DNA from: Parvibaculum sp035325945
GTDB taxonomy: Bacteria; Pseudomonadota; Alphaproteobacteria; Parvibaculales; Parvibaculaceae
DNA length: 64,000 bases
Direction of reading: 5' to 3'
Assembly (NCBI RefSeq): GCF_035325945.1
Contig: NZ_DAOKYX010000004.1
Location: 80,912 to 144,911 of the forward strand
Under the pieces are notes generated by a model. The model made no database searches, had not been told where the DNA came from, and saw only the letters and a program-made list of their open reading frames with translations. Positions within the stretch are counted from its first letter, which is position 1. Every line of letters begins with the position of its first letter. A program made the position numbers and the translations under genes. Below, piece after piece: positions 10,105-19,138 of this stretch.

Positions 10105-11993
10105 CACCCCTCCTCAACCGCATTGAGCGCGCCCCGCAATGGCGCATAGGCCTGCCGGCTGACCGGATTGCGCAACTGCACCTCGCGCATGATGTCGCGC
10201 GCTGCGGGCGCCGCAGCACCCGAGCCAGATCCGCCATGCTCGATGACGAGCGACATCGCATAGCGGGGCTCTGCCACGGGCGCGAAGCAGATGAAGAGCG
10301 CGTGGTCGCGCAGATGCCACGCAAGCGCTTCGTTCTTGCGCACACCGGCGAGGCGCTCGGCCATGCTGATGCGCCTCACCTGCGCCGAACCGGTCTTGCC
10401 GGCAAGTTCCATTCCCGCATCCGTGATACGCGCCCGGAAGGCGGTGCCGCCCGGCTCGTTGGAAACGCCGTTCATACCGTCCTGCACGATCTTCAGCCAT
10501 TGGGGATCGACGTCGATCTTCGGCGCCTGCGGCACGGGCAGAAGCTCGCCGCCTATGGCGCGGGTGAGACGCGGCTTCACCGCATAGCCGCCATTGGCGA
10601 GCCGCGCCGTCATGACGGCAAGCTGCAATGGCGTCGTCAGCAGAAAACCCTGGCCGATGCCCGTGATGAGCGTTTCACCCTGCTGCCAGGAAACGCCAGT
10701 CACCGCCCGCTTCCAGGCCCGGCTCGGAACGATGCCCTGCTTCTCGCCCGGGATTTCCAGATCGAAGGTCTGGCCGAGGCCGAATTCCTTGGCCATCTTC
10801 TCGATCGCGTCGATGCCGATGCGCCGGGCGACATCGTAGAAATAGATGTCGCAGGAATGCTTGATCGCATCATGCATGTTCATCGAGCCATGGCCTTCCT
10901 TCCTCCAGCAATGGAAGAAGTGATCGCCGAGCGCGTATTGGCCGCTGCAGTGAATGGTGCGGTTGGGGTCGATCCCGGCGCGCAGCGCGGCGAGCGCCGT
11001 CACCGTCTTGAAGGTCGAGCCGGGCGGATAAAGCCCCGCAAGGGCCTTGTCGGTCAGCGGCTTGTAGGGATTGTCGACCAGCGCCTTCCACTGATCCTGG
11101 CTGAGGCCCATGTTGAAATCATTGGGATCGAAGGCAGGCGTCGAAACGAAGGAGAGAACCTCGCCGGTGTGAATGTCCATGACGACGGCGCTTGCCGATT
11201 CTTCCTTCAGCCGCTCGCAGGCGAATTCCTGTATGCCCATATCGAGCGTCAGAACGATTTCCTCGCCGGGCTTGCCGGGGTCCTTCGAGAGTTCGCGGAT
11301 CACGCGCCCATAGGCATTGACCTCGACATGGCTCGCGCCCGCCGTGCCGCGCAGCTTCGGGTCATAGGTCTTCTCGATACCGCTCTTGCCGATCCGGAAG
11401 CCGGGCAGCCTCATCAGCGGCTGCACTTCCTCGGCGGCGCTGAGATCCTTTTCCGAAACCGCGCCCACATAGCCGACCACATGCGCAAGATGTGTCGTGA
11501 ACGGATAATGCCGCGTCTCGCCCACATCGGGCTGGATACCCGGAAGGTCCGGTTCGTTGATGTTGATCTGCGCGAATTGTTCCCAGGTCAGCCCCTCGAC
11601 CACCGTGACCGGCATGAAGCGCGGCGAGCGCGCGATGTCCCGCATGATCTTCTTGCGATCATAAGGCGTGATGGAAACGATACGGGCGAGCTTGTCGAGC
11701 GTATCTTCGATATCCGGCGTCTGTTCAGGGATGAGGACAGCCCGGTAATTCTGCCGGTTGGAGGCGAGCACCGTCCCGAAGCGATCGACGACCCGCCCCC
11801 GGAGCGGCGCGAGAAGCCGCACGTTGATGCGGTTTTCTTCCGCCATCATGCGGTATTCGTCGGATTTCAGGATCTGCAGATAATACATGCGCCCGGCGAG
11901 AATGGCGAAAGCCGCCGCCTGCCCGGCACCGAGGATCGCGGCCCGGCGCGTGAAGGTCTTGTAGCGTGAATTGTCCCTGCCGTCGAACTTCAT
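10104..11993 (-). CDS. mrdA: Penicillin-binding protein 2 (elongasome transpeptidase)
   Basis: Cross-links peptidoglycan during cell elongation; a bitopic inner-membrane protein, 629 aa. One N-terminal membrane helix (AAILGAGQAAAFAILAG) is followed by the PBP dimer domain (RGRVVDRFGTVLASNRQNYR) and the transpeptidase domain with YPPGSTFKTV (SxxK nucleophile), KHSCD (SxN equivalent) and GKTGSAQV (KTG). Start at MKFDGRDNSR is 14 bp after the mreD stop. The open frame continues upstream across mreD, but that extension is the mreD antiphase and is not part of the gene. Ends in TGATG overlap with rodA. Confidence 0.95.
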   Translation of the reverse strand: MKFDGRDNSRYKTFTRRAAILGAGQAAAFAILAGRMYYLQILKSDEYRMMAEENRINVRLLAPLRGRVVDRFGTVLASNRQNYRAVLIPEQTPDIEDTLDKLARIVSITPYDRKKIMRDIARSPRFMPVTVVEGLTWEQFAQININEPDLPGIQPDVGETRHYPFTTHLAHVVGYVGAVSEKDLSAAEEVQPLMRLPGFRIGKSGIEKTYDPKLRGTAGASHVEVNAYGRVIRELSKDPGKPGEEIVLTLDMGIQEFACERLKEESASAVVMDIHTGEVLSFVSTPAFDPNDFNMGLSQDQWKALVDNPYKPLTDKALAGLYPPGSTFKTVTALAALRAGIDPNRTIHCSGQYALGDHFFHCWRKEGHGSMNMHDAIKHSCDIYFYDVARRIGIDAIEKMAKEFGLGQTFDLEIPGEKQGIVPSRAWKRAVTGVSWQQGETLITGIGQGFLLTTPLQLAVMTARLANGGYAVKPRLTRAIGGELLPVPQAPKIDVDPQWLKIVQDGMNGVSNEPGGTAFRARITDAGMELAGKTGSAQVRRISMAERLAGVRKNEALAWHLRDHALFICFAPVAEPRYAMSLVIEHGGSGSGAAAPAARDIMREVQLRNPVSRQAYAPLRGALNAVEEG

Positions 11994-12007
11994 CGCCGCG
12001 CTCCCCC

Positions 12008-12547
12008 CTAGCCCGTCGGAAGAATTCGGCGCTCGATGCGCCCGAAGATCATGGCAAAGATCGGGAAGATCGCAACGGTCACGAACATGTGCCAGACGAT
12101 CGGCTTCAGCGGCAGGACCGTGCCATAGAAAAGTGAGGCGGCGCTCCAGCCGACGAACCCGGCGAGCGCGGCCGCCATGAAGAAGCCGAGCCAGAACACC
12201 GAGAACGGCGCATTCACGGCGAGGAAGCGCTGGGTGAGCACGACGATATAGGTCAGCACATAGACGAAGGCCCACAATCCGATCGGACCGTCCGAGAGGA
12301 GATCGGAAAGGAGCCCGACCAGAAACACCGCATAAACCGGGAACATCTCGGGGCGGACGATCGCCCAGTAATAGATCGCCATGAGCGCGAAGGCGGGCAT
12401 GACCGATGTGCCGAAGATGCGGCCCATCGGCACGAAGGAAAGCAGCACGCAGGCAAGGCCCATGATGAAGGGCAGAACCGTGACGACGATGCGCCCGGCG
12501 CGCGCCGCGGGTGTCGGTGTATAGGGCTCGAGGCGCGGCATGGTCAC
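12008..12547 (-). CDS. mreD: Rod shape-determining protein MreD
   Basis: Integral membrane subunit of the elongasome. 179 aa, with five or six hydrophobic segments including VLPFIMGLACVLLSFVP, VMPAFALMAIYYWAIV, FLVGLLSDLLSDGPIGLWAF (typical MreD motif around GLLSDLLSDGPIG) and FVTVAIFPIFAMIFGRIE. The GTG start at 12547 overlaps the mreC stop by 4 bp; ATG at 12541 is the alternative. The position between mreC and mrdA supports the call. Confidence 0.9.
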   Translation of the reverse strand: MTMPRLEPYTPTPAARAGRIVVTVLPFIMGLACVLLSFVPMGRIFGTSVMPAFALMAIYYWAIVRPEMFPVYAVFLVGLLSDLLSDGPIGLWAFVYVLTYIVVLTQRFLAVNAPFSVFWLGFFMAAALAGFVGWSAASLFYGTVLPLKPIVWHMFVTVAIFPIFAMIFGRIERRILPTG

Positions 12548-13737
12548 TCGACCCCCGGCGTGTCTTCACCGCTCGCATCGCTCGGCGCGGGCGGCGGCGT
12601 GTCCTCATCGAGCACGTCCGGGATCGGCTGCATCTGGCCCGCCGCTGGCGGCGCTCCGGCCGCGGCACCAGACTGCGAAGCCGGTGGCATCGCGGCGGCG
12701 GGCGCTGGCGCGGTCTGCGTTGCAGGCGCTGCCGAGGGCTTTGCCGGTTTCTTCGCGGCAGGAGGTTGCGCCGCCCGCGATGACGCCACCTCGGAGGCGG
12801 GCGGCGTCGCGGGCTTGGGTGCGCCGGGTATCTGCGTGATCGGCTTTGCCACTTCGGCGGGTTTCGGCGGCACGGGCGGGCCGAGCAGCACCGCTGGCGG
12901 GTCCTGCCTGTCCACCTTGCTCGGGAACTCGAATTTCAGGATACGGACGAAATCGAGCCGGTCGCGATCGGCGAAGGTCTGCACACGCAAAAATCCGTCA
13001 TTCGTCTGGATGACGAGGCCGACCGGAACTCCCGGCGGAATGAGGCCGCCATCGCCTGACGTCACCACCCGGTCGCCGGGAGAGACGCCGCTTTTCACCG
13101 CGAGATATTCGAGCCGCGGCCAGTCCGTGTTGTCGCCCGCAAGAATGGCCTTGAAGTGCGAAGGCTCCACCACCACGGGAATCCGGCTATTGAGGTCGGT
13201 CAGAAGGAGGACGCGGCTTGCCCGCTCCCCCGTCGCAACGATCCGGCCGATGAGCCCGTCCGTGTCGATCACGGCGTCGCCGCTTTTCACCCCGTGCTCC
13301 CGGCCGGTATTGACGATCACCGTATCGACGAACGGGCCGCCATTGTCGCTGACGACGCGCCCCGTCACATATTTGATGTCGGGATCGACCTGCACATTGA
13401 GCAGCGCCTCGAAGCGCGCGGTCTTCGCCTCGAGCTTCAGCGCCGCTTCCTTCCAGGCGAGAAGCCGCGCATTCTCGGCCCGCAGCCGCTCGTTCTCGTC
13501 GAAGACATAGGCATATTCGTCGGTGCGCTCGATCACGCGCCGCACGACGGAAACCGGCCGCGAGGCGATTTCGAGCAGAGGGGCCGCAAGATCGGTGACG
13601 GCCTGGCGCGCGCGATCGAAGACATAGGTCTCCGCCCGCCCGAGCAGGAGCAGCGCCGCGGCAAGCGTCAGCATGAAGACGAGCGAAATCCGGTTCGAGA
13701 TCTCGCGGATCGGCACTCCCGACCGGTTTGGATCCAT
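12544..13737 (-). CDS. mreC: Rod shape-determining protein MreC
   Basis: Periplasmic scaffold linking MreB filaments to PBP2. 397 aa. One N-terminal membrane helix (ISLVFMLTLAAALLLLG), a coiled coil (residues ~70-110, ENERLRAENARLLAWKEAAL), then the beta-domain with VSDNGGPFVDTVIVNTG, DGLIGRIV and GDRVVTSGDGGLIPPGVPVG. The last ~120 residues are a low-complexity Pro/Ala-rich tail (PPAAKKPAKPSAAPATQ) longer than in enterobacterial MreC, which is common in alphaproteobacteria. ATG 13737 is preferred over an in-frame GTG at 13743. It lies 53 bp downstream of mreB. Confidence 0.93.
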   Translation of the reverse strand: MDPNRSGVPIREISNRISLVFMLTLAAALLLLGRAETYVFDRARQAVTDLAAPLLEIASRPVSVVRRVIERTDEYAYVFDENERLRAENARLLAWKEAALKLEAKTARFEALLNVQVDPDIKYVTGRVVSDNGGPFVDTVIVNTGREHGVKSGDAVIDTDGLIGRIVATGERASRVLLLTDLNSRIPVVVEPSHFKAILAGDNTDWPRLEYLAVKSGVSPGDRVVTSGDGGLIPPGVPVGLVIQTNDGFLRVQTFADRDRLDFVRILKFEFPSKVDRQDPPAVLLGPPVPPKPAEVAKPITQIPGAPKPATPPASEVASSRAAQPPAAKKPAKPSAAPATQTAPAPAAAMPPASQSGAAAGAPPAAGQMQPIPDVLDEDTPPPAPSDASGEDTPGVE

Positions 13738-13790
13738 CGCCACCTTACCGCTCCCGCCGTCCCGCTGCCCGCCCCTCGCGAGTAGTCCGC

Positions 13791-14831
13791 TTAATACACC
13801 GACGACAGAACGTGCTTCATGGTCTTGATGTGTTCAAGCGCCTTGCCCGTGCCGAGCGCGACGCAGGAAAGCGCGTCGTCCGCGATCGAAACAGGCAGCC
13901 CCGTCTCGTCGCGCAGCACCTGATCGAGATTGGCGAGCAGCGCGCCGCCGCCCGTGAGCACGATGCCCTTGTCCACGATATCGGCGGCAAGCTCCGGCGG
14001 CGTCGCCTCGAGCGCGACCTTGACCGCCTCGACAATGGCGCCGACGGGCTCCGCAAGGCTTTCGGCGATCTGCCGCTGGCCGATCCGGATTTCCTTCGGC
14101 ACGCCGTTCATGAGGTCGCGGCCCTTGATCTCGATGGTCATGCCGTCGCCATCCGAAGGAATGGCCGCCGAGCCGACTTCCTTCTTGATGCGCTCGGCCG
14201 AGGCTTCGCCGACGAGAAGATTATGGTGCCGGCGGATATAGGCGATGATCGCCTCGTCCATCTTGTCGCCGCCGACGCGAACCGAACGGGCATAGACGAT
14301 GCCGCCGAGCGAGAGCACCGCGACTTCCGTCGTGCCGCCGCCGATATCGACAACCATCGAGCCCGTGGGCTCCGTCACCGGCAGGCCGGCGCCGATCGCC
14401 GCCGCCATCGGCTCCTCGATGATATAGACACGCCGCGCACCGGCCGAAAGCGCCGATTCCTGAATGGCGCGCCGCTCCACCGCCGTCGAGCCCGAAGGCA
14501 CGCAAACGATGATCTGCGGATTGGCGAAGGAGCGCCTGTTGTGAACCTTGCGGATGAAATGCTTGATCATTTCTTCCGCGACTTCGAAATCGGCGATCAC
14601 GCCGTCCCGCATCGGGCGGATCGCCTGAATGTTGCCGGGCGTGCGGCCGAGCATCTGCTTGGCTTCCTCGCCCACGGCCAGAACCTGCTTCTTCCCGCCC
14701 TTTTCGATGATGGCGACAACCGACGGCTCATTTAGGACGATCCCTCGCCCCTTCACATAGACAAGTGTGTTTGCGGTGCCGAGATCGATTGCCATATCGG
14801 CTGAAAACATGCCGAGCAGACCGGAAAGCAT
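13791..14831 (-). CDS. mreB: Rod shape-determining actin homologue MreB
   Basis: Cytoplasmic actin-like ATPase that positions the cell-elongation machinery. 346 aa, the usual length. Actin-fold phosphate loops: IDLGTANTLVYVKGRGIVLN (residues ~16-35) and VVDIGGGTTEVAVLSLGG; adenosine-binding VLTGGGALLANLD near the C-terminus; GRTPGNIQAIRPMRDGVIAD is characteristic of the family. First gene of the five-gene cell-shape operon. Upstream AAAGGA about 14 bp from ATG may serve as ribosome binding site. Confidence 0.97.
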   Translation of the reverse strand: MLSGLLGMFSADMAIDLGTANTLVYVKGRGIVLNEPSVVAIIEKGGKKQVLAVGEEAKQMLGRTPGNIQAIRPMRDGVIADFEVAEEMIKHFIRKVHNRRSFANPQIIVCVPSGSTAVERRAIQESALSAGARRVYIIEEPMAAAIGAGLPVTEPTGSMVVDIGGGTTEVAVLSLGGIVYARSVRVGGDKMDEAIIAYIRRHHNLLVGEASAERIKKEVGSAAIPSDGDGMTIEIKGRDLMNGVPKEIRIGQRQIAESLAEPVGAIVEAVKVALEATPPELAADIVDKGIVLTGGGALLANLDQVLRDETGLPVSIADDALSCVALGTGKALEHIKTMKHVLSSVY

Positions 14832-15359
14832 GCTTGTTTTTATCCTTTGACGTGGTCGTCGAACCGCTTGTTCTTACCGTGTCCGCCGACGGTTGAAAGT
14901 GTCTTCGCTTGTGGTGGCCAAACAGTTAAAGCGTCGCATGTCCCGATCCCCCATGTCCCGAATTCATGCCGGGGCGGACCAATTTCATCGCTCTGGATTT
15001 GCTTCCCCCGATTGCGTCGCGCACAGGTCCTGGCGCCGGGCGTTCGCGAACGATCAAAGAAAGAAACTCCTCCGATCATCCGTACACGAACATGCCTCGA
15101 ACCGTGCCTGCCGGGTATCGCCGGGAAAGTGCGCGGGTCAGCCTCGCGCTCCGCATTTCCCTCGTCACTCCGACCCCCAAGGCATCGCCCGAACCGTCTC
15201 CACTGGTTTGCCGGCGCCGTCCGGAATGGGCTCGCTGCCTCAAAGCGCAACGCCCCGCCGAATCGCCTCGACAAGCCCTTCCTGCGGATCGCGCAGGTCC
15301 GCGCGGCCCGAAGTTTGTACGCCGAAAGGCGCATTCCACGCAACGAAAAAGACTTGATT
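14832..15359. other. Non-coding region upstream of mreB
   Basis: 528 bp with no convincing gene; the open frames here have the composition of chance frames. Presumably it holds the mreB operon promoter and a long leader. Two motifs stand out: a perfect 12-bp palindrome CGTTCGCGAACG at 15041-15052, and at 15088-15102 the pattern GAAC-N7-GAAC, the complement of the alphaproteobacterial LexA box. A possible 43-codon TTG-started frame with GGAGGAG upstream follows that site on the minus strand (about 15058 down to 14930), but its composition does not argue for coding. Confidence 0.4.
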
Positions 15360-16316
15360 TCAACGGCTTTTCAAGGGTTTGGGGGGCAGCTCGGTAATTT
15401 CGTGAGAGCGCCCTTCGAGCCGCGAGCGATGCCGCCTCACCGCATCCACGAGGAACTCCATAACCGCGCGAACATGGGCAAGCTGGGCGAGATCGTTGCG
15501 CGCCATGAGCCATAATTCGAGCCCGCCCAGAAGGTCCGGCCCGAAGACGCGCTCGAAGCCGCTGTCCTGGTCAGCAAGGATGCAGGGAAGAGCGGTAAGA
15601 CCGAGACCCTGGCGCGCCGCCTCCGCGCGCGCCGCAGCGCTCGACGAACGGAATGTCACACGTGAGTTTTTCTCGGCGCGGGACATCCACCAGACGGGAC
15701 CGAGCGGCGTTTCGGCGCGCGGAAAGCCGATCATGTCATGCTCCGACAGGTCGGACATCTGCCCGGGCACGCCCCGCTCGGCGAGATATTCCTTCGCGGC
15801 GTAAAGGCCATAAGCCATGTCGCCGACTTTCCGCATCAACATGTCGCCCTGTGTCGGCCGCGCCGCGCGAAGTGCCACATCGACATCCCTGAGCGGGCTG
15901 CCGATCCGGGGCGCGCCCCCGGTGATTCCCGGCGGATCGGTCACAAGCTCGAGCTCGAGGCTCGGATGAGCCTCGCGAAAGGCCGGAAGCTCCGCCGCGA
16001 TGAGGGGGGCCGCCAGCACTTCGCTCGCCGCGAGCCGCACCGCCCCCTCGCTCCCCGAGCCCGAGGCGGCAAAATCCCTCGGCAACGCCGAAAGGCGGCG
16101 ATCGACCGGCTCCAGCGCCTCGACGAGCTTCTCGCCAGCCGCCGTCAGCCGGTAGCCGGTCCTCTCACGCTCGAAAAGCCGCGCGCCCAGATCGTCCTCC
16201 AGCGAGGCCACACGGCGCAAAACCGTTGTCGTATTGACGCCAAGCTGCTGTCCGGCGCCCGAAAGGCTGCCGGCGCCCGCCACGGCCAGAAAGAAGCGGA
16301 GGTCGTCCCAATTCAT
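15360..16316 (-). CDS. LysR-family transcriptional regulator
   Basis: 318 aa from MNWDDLRFFLAVAGAGSLSG, the usual LysR opening (an ATG two codons earlier, 16322, is equally near). Winged helix-turn-helix at residues 1-60 (GAGQQLGVNTTTVLRRVASL, ARLFERERTGYRLTAAGE), then a LysR substrate-binding domain with EGAVRLAASEVLAAPLIAA and a C-terminal GLGLTALPCILADQD. It resembles the subgroup that often controls oxidoreductase or unknown genes; no divergent target is adjacent, since purT upstream reads the same way. The effector cannot be deduced. Confidence 0.9.
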   Translation of the reverse strand: MNWDDLRFFLAVAGAGSLSGAGQQLGVNTTTVLRRVASLEDDLGARLFERERTGYRLTAAGEKLVEALEPVDRRLSALPRDFAASGSGSEGAVRLAASEVLAAPLIAAELPAFREAHPSLELELVTDPPGITGGAPRIGSPLRDVDVALRAARPTQGDMLMRKVGDMAYGLYAAKEYLAERGVPGQMSDLSEHDMIGFPRAETPLGPVWWMSRAEKNSRVTFRSSSAAARAEAARQGLGLTALPCILADQDSGFERVFGPDLLGGLELWLMARNDLAQLAHVRAVMEFLVDAVRRHRSRLEGRSHEITELPPKPLKSR

Positions 16317-16486
16317 TTTCATTACCCAGTCTGCGCAAAACACATTTGCGACAGATGCAGGATAGCGACAAGAACGGAACCTGAAAATGGCATCCGGAAA
16401 AAGTTTCGTGCGAATTTGCAAGCGAGTGCGGCCCGATCTTGCACAAATTCGGGCGGCTTCCCGTAAATGCAGGCTCGATGCCGGCG

Positions 16487-17686
16487 CTACCGGGTGCTGA
16501 CCGGCTTGACGTGCGAGGCGGCTTCCGCGGCCCGCTGCCGCGCCTCCGCCACGTCCCCGCCGCGCGCCAGCGCAACGCCCATGCGCCGCCGGGGATATGC
16601 TTCCGGCTTGCCGAAAAGCCTGACCTCGGAGCCCGGAACGGCCAGCGCCCGCTCGAGCCCCTCGAAGGCGATCGCCTTTTCCTCGAGCCGCCCATAAATG
16701 ACCGCCGAGGCGCCCGGCGCCAGCAGCTCGGTCGAGACGGGAAGCCCGAGGATCGCGCGGGCATGGAGCGCGAATTCGCTCTGATATTGCGAGGCGAGCG
16801 TCACGAGGCCCGTATCGTGCGGGCGCGGGCTCACTTCCGAGAACCAGACCTCATCGCCCTTCACGAAAAGTTCGACGCCGAAAATGCCCCTGCCGCCAAG
16901 CGCATCCGTCACTTTCTTCGCGATTTCCCGCGCGCGGGCGAGTGCCGCGGCGCTCATCGCCTGCGGCTGCCAGCTTTCGACATAATCGCCCTTGTCCTGG
17001 AGATGGCCGATGGGCGCGCAGAAATGCGTCTCGATCTCGCCGGAGGGCCCAGTCGCCCGAACGGTGAGCTGGGTGATCTCGTAATCGAAGGCGATCCGTC
17101 CCTCGACGATGACGCGGCTGCTCTCGACCCGGCCACCCGACATCGCATAATCCCAGGCGGCGTCGATCCCCGCCGCGCTCTCGACATAGCTCTGCCCCTT
17201 GCCGGATGACGACATGACCGGCTTGACGAAGCAGGGATAGCCGATCCGCTCGGCAGCCGCGCGAAGCTCTCCGGCGGTGGAGGCAAAGGCATAGGGCGAA
17301 ACCGGCAGGCCCAGTTCCTCCGCGGCGAGGCAGCGAATCCCCTCGCGGTTCATCGTGAGCTGCGCCGCACGCGCCGTCGGAATGACCTCGGCGAGCCCCT
17401 CCGCCTCGATCTTCACGAGTTCGTCGGTCGCGATCGCCTCGATCTCGGGAACGATGAGATGCGGCCTTTCCTTCTCGACGATCGCCCGGAGCGCCGTGCC
17501 ATCCGTCATGCGGATGACATGGGCACGATGCGCAACCTGCTGAGCCGGAGCGTTCTCGTAGCGATCGACCGCGATCACCTCCGCGCCATAACGCATCAGC
17601 TCGATGGCGACCTCCTTGCCGAGTTCGCCCGAACCGAGAAGCATGACCCGGGTCGCTCCGGGCGATAGCGGCGTGCCGATACGCAT
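16487..17686 (-). CDS. purT: Formate-dependent phosphoribosylglycinamide formyltransferase (GAR transformylase 2)
   Basis: Uses formate and ATP to formylate GAR in purine synthesis. 399 aa, standard length. ATP-grasp enzyme: GSGELGKEVAIELMRYGAEV at residues 18-37 (N-terminal domain), VKPVMSSSGKGQS (ATP-binding loop), RVIVEGRIAFDYEIT, GIFGVELFVKGDEVWFSEVS and PRPHDTGLVTL, all characteristic of PurT. It stands alone between the LysR gene and the divergent zinc-efflux operon. No purine-specific regulatory element was recognised in the 135-bp divergent region beyond the ArsR operator. Confidence 0.95.
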   Translation of the reverse strand: MRIGTPLSPGATRVMLLGSGELGKEVAIELMRYGAEVIAVDRYENAPAQQVAHRAHVIRMTDGTALRAIVEKERPHLIVPEIEAIATDELVKIEAEGLAEVIPTARAAQLTMNREGIRCLAAEELGLPVSPYAFASTAGELRAAAERIGYPCFVKPVMSSSGKGQSYVESAAGIDAAWDYAMSGGRVESSRVIVEGRIAFDYEITQLTVRATGPSGEIETHFCAPIGHLQDKGDYVESWQPQAMSAAALARAREIAKKVTDALGGRGIFGVELFVKGDEVWFSEVSPRPHDTGLVTLASQYQSEFALHARAILGLPVSTELLAPGASAVIYGRLEEKAIAFEGLERALAVPGSEVRLFGKPEAYPRRRMGVALARGGDVAEARQRAAEAASHVKPVSTR

Positions 17687-17798
17687 TGATGCATCCCAAA
17701 AATTGCCGGGCCGCCTTCATACAGGAACGGCCCCCTCGCTCCAACCCTCGCGGCATCCTGGCCGCTTCGCGAGGGCTTGCGCCGCCCGGCGGAACTGG

Positions 17799-17828
17799 AT
17801 AACATATGAACAGTTGTTCATATGTTAT
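17799..17828. promoter_or_regulatory. SmtB/CzrA-type operator (14-2-14 inverted repeat)
   Basis: Perfect inverted repeat: 14-bp arms 17799-17812 and 17815-17828 separated by GT. The core TGAACA-N2-TGTTCA is the hyphenated 12-2-12 class bound by Zn/Cd-sensing ArsR/SmtB repressors. It overlaps the first possible ATG of the arsR gene, so bound repressor would block transcription of the arsR-CDF pair. Confidence 0.88.
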
Positions 17829-17836
17829 ATGATAAC

Positions 17837-18169
17837 ATGCACCGCAGATCGAACCATTCCCGCCTGCCGGCCGAGCCGCTCAGCGACGACAAGGCGATGG
17901 AGCTTGCCGAAACCTTCCGCCTTCTCGGCGATCCGAGCCGGCTGCGCATCGTCGTGGAAACGCTGGCGACACCCCAGCCGGTGGGAGCGATGGCGGCGAA
18001 GCTCGGCCTCTCGCCATCGCTCGTCAGCCACCATCTGCGCCTTCTGCGCGCGGCCCGGCTCGTCACCGCCGAGCGGCGCGGCAAGCAGATTTTCTATCGC
18101 ATCCATGACGATCACATCGCCCGCGTCGTCGCGGACATGGTCGCTCACGTGCATGAGGAAGCAGTCTGA
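17837..18169 (+). CDS. ArsR/SmtB-family zinc-responsive repressor
   Basis: Winged-helix dimer that represses its own operon until metal binds. 110 aa from ATG 17837; ATG 17822 is an alternative five codons earlier, but it lies inside the operator. HTH core: FRLLGDPSRLRIVVETL, LGLSPSLVSHHLRLLRAARL. The C-terminal helix has DDHIARVVADMVAHVHEE, an exact DxHx10HxxE alpha-5 zinc site as in SmtB/CzrA, while the alpha-3 CxC arsenic site is absent, so Zn(II) or a similar divalent ion is the likely signal. No Shine-Dalgarno is visible before either start. The stop overlaps the CDF start (TGATG). Confidence 0.9.
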   Translation: MHRRSNHSRLPAEPLSDDKAMELAETFRLLGDPSRLRIVVETLATPQPVGAMAAKLGLSPSLVSHHLRLLRAARLVTAERRGKQIFYRIHDDHIARVVADMVAHVHEEAV

Positions 18170-19104
18170 TGTCCGGCACCCATCGACACGAGGAGCACAG
18201 CCACGCCCACGATCATGGCGGGCTGAGCAATGAGCGGCGCGTCGCCATCGCGCTCTGGATCACCGGCGGCTTCATGATCGTCGAGGCGGTGGGCGGCTAC
18301 CTGTCCGGCTCGCTCGCCCTCATCGCCGATGCCGGTCACATGCTCACCGATACGGGCGCGCTGGCGCTCGCCTGGCTTGCCGTGCGCCTCGCCCGCCGCC
18401 CGGCCGACGATGCACGCTCCTATGGCTACCATCGCGCGGAAACCCTCGCTGCCTTCCTTAACGGCGCCACGATGCTCGCCCTCTCCGTCTGGATCGTCGT
18501 CGAGGCGATAGGCCGCGTCGCCAACCCCACGCCCGTTCTCGGCGGGCCGATGCTGGTGGTGGCGATGGGCGGCCTCGCCGTCAATATCCTTTCCTTCCTC
18601 ATGCTTCACGGCGCGCATGACAGCCTCAACCTGCGCGGCGCGGCGCTCCATGTTCTCGGCGATCTTCTCGGCTCCGTCGCCGCCATCGCCGCCGCCATCG
18701 TCATCCTCACGACGGGCTTCATGCCGATCGACCCGCTGCTCTCCGTGCTCGTGGCGGCGCTCATCCTGCGAAGCGCCTGGCGCGTCACGCGCGATGCTGC
18801 CCACATCCTCATGGAAGGCACGCCGCCCGGCCTCGAGCCGGAAACGATTTCCGCCGACCTCATGTCCAATGTGGAAGGCGTCGCCGATGTGCATCACGTC
18901 CATGCCTGGTCGCTGACGCCGGGCCAGTTGCTCGTCACGCTGCATGCCCGCCTCGCCCCCGGCGCCGATGCCGAGATCACGCTTCTCGCCATCAAGGCGC
19001 GACTCGTCTCGCATTTCCGCATCAGCCATGCGACGGTACAGATCGAGCCCGGAGAATGTCTCGATCCCCATCATCACATGCCGGGCCTGCCGCGAACCTG
19101 CTAG
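18169..19104 (+). CDS. Cation diffusion facilitator zinc exporter (ZitB/CzcD type)
   Basis: Proton-coupled efflux of Zn2+ across the inner membrane. 311 aa with six helices and a C-terminal ferredoxin-like domain (DVHHVHAWSLTPGQLLVTLH). Metal site residues: HxxxD in TM2 (DAGHMLTDTGALAL) and HxxxD in TM5 (LHVLGDLLGS). Histidine-rich N-terminus (THRHEEHSHAHDHGG) and C-terminal HHHM could gather metal. Start overlaps the arsR stop by one base, so both are read together from the zinc-controlled promoter. Confidence 0.93.
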   Translation: MSGTHRHEEHSHAHDHGGLSNERRVAIALWITGGFMIVEAVGGYLSGSLALIADAGHMLTDTGALALAWLAVRLARRPADDARSYGYHRAETLAAFLNGATMLALSVWIVVEAIGRVANPTPVLGGPMLVVAMGGLAVNILSFLMLHGAHDSLNLRGAALHVLGDLLGSVAAIAAAIVILTTGFMPIDPLLSVLVAALILRSAWRVTRDAAHILMEGTPPGLEPETISADLMSNVEGVADVHHVHAWSLTPGQLLVTLHARLAPGADAEITLLAIKARLVSHFRISHATVQIEPGECLDPHHHMPGLPRTC

Positions 19105-19138
19105 GCCATGACCATTCATCCGAAAGCCCGGAGGCGAC

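Noticed and set aside
10104..12668. N-terminally extended form of PBP2 (854 aa)
   Set aside because: The extra part is mreD in another frame; the PBP2 membrane anchor follows MKFDGRD at 11993.
14840..15515. Several 100-220-codon frames on both strands upstream of mreB
   Set aside because: No ribosome site, domain or plausible composition; overlapping frames on both strands are typical of non-coding GC-rich DNA.
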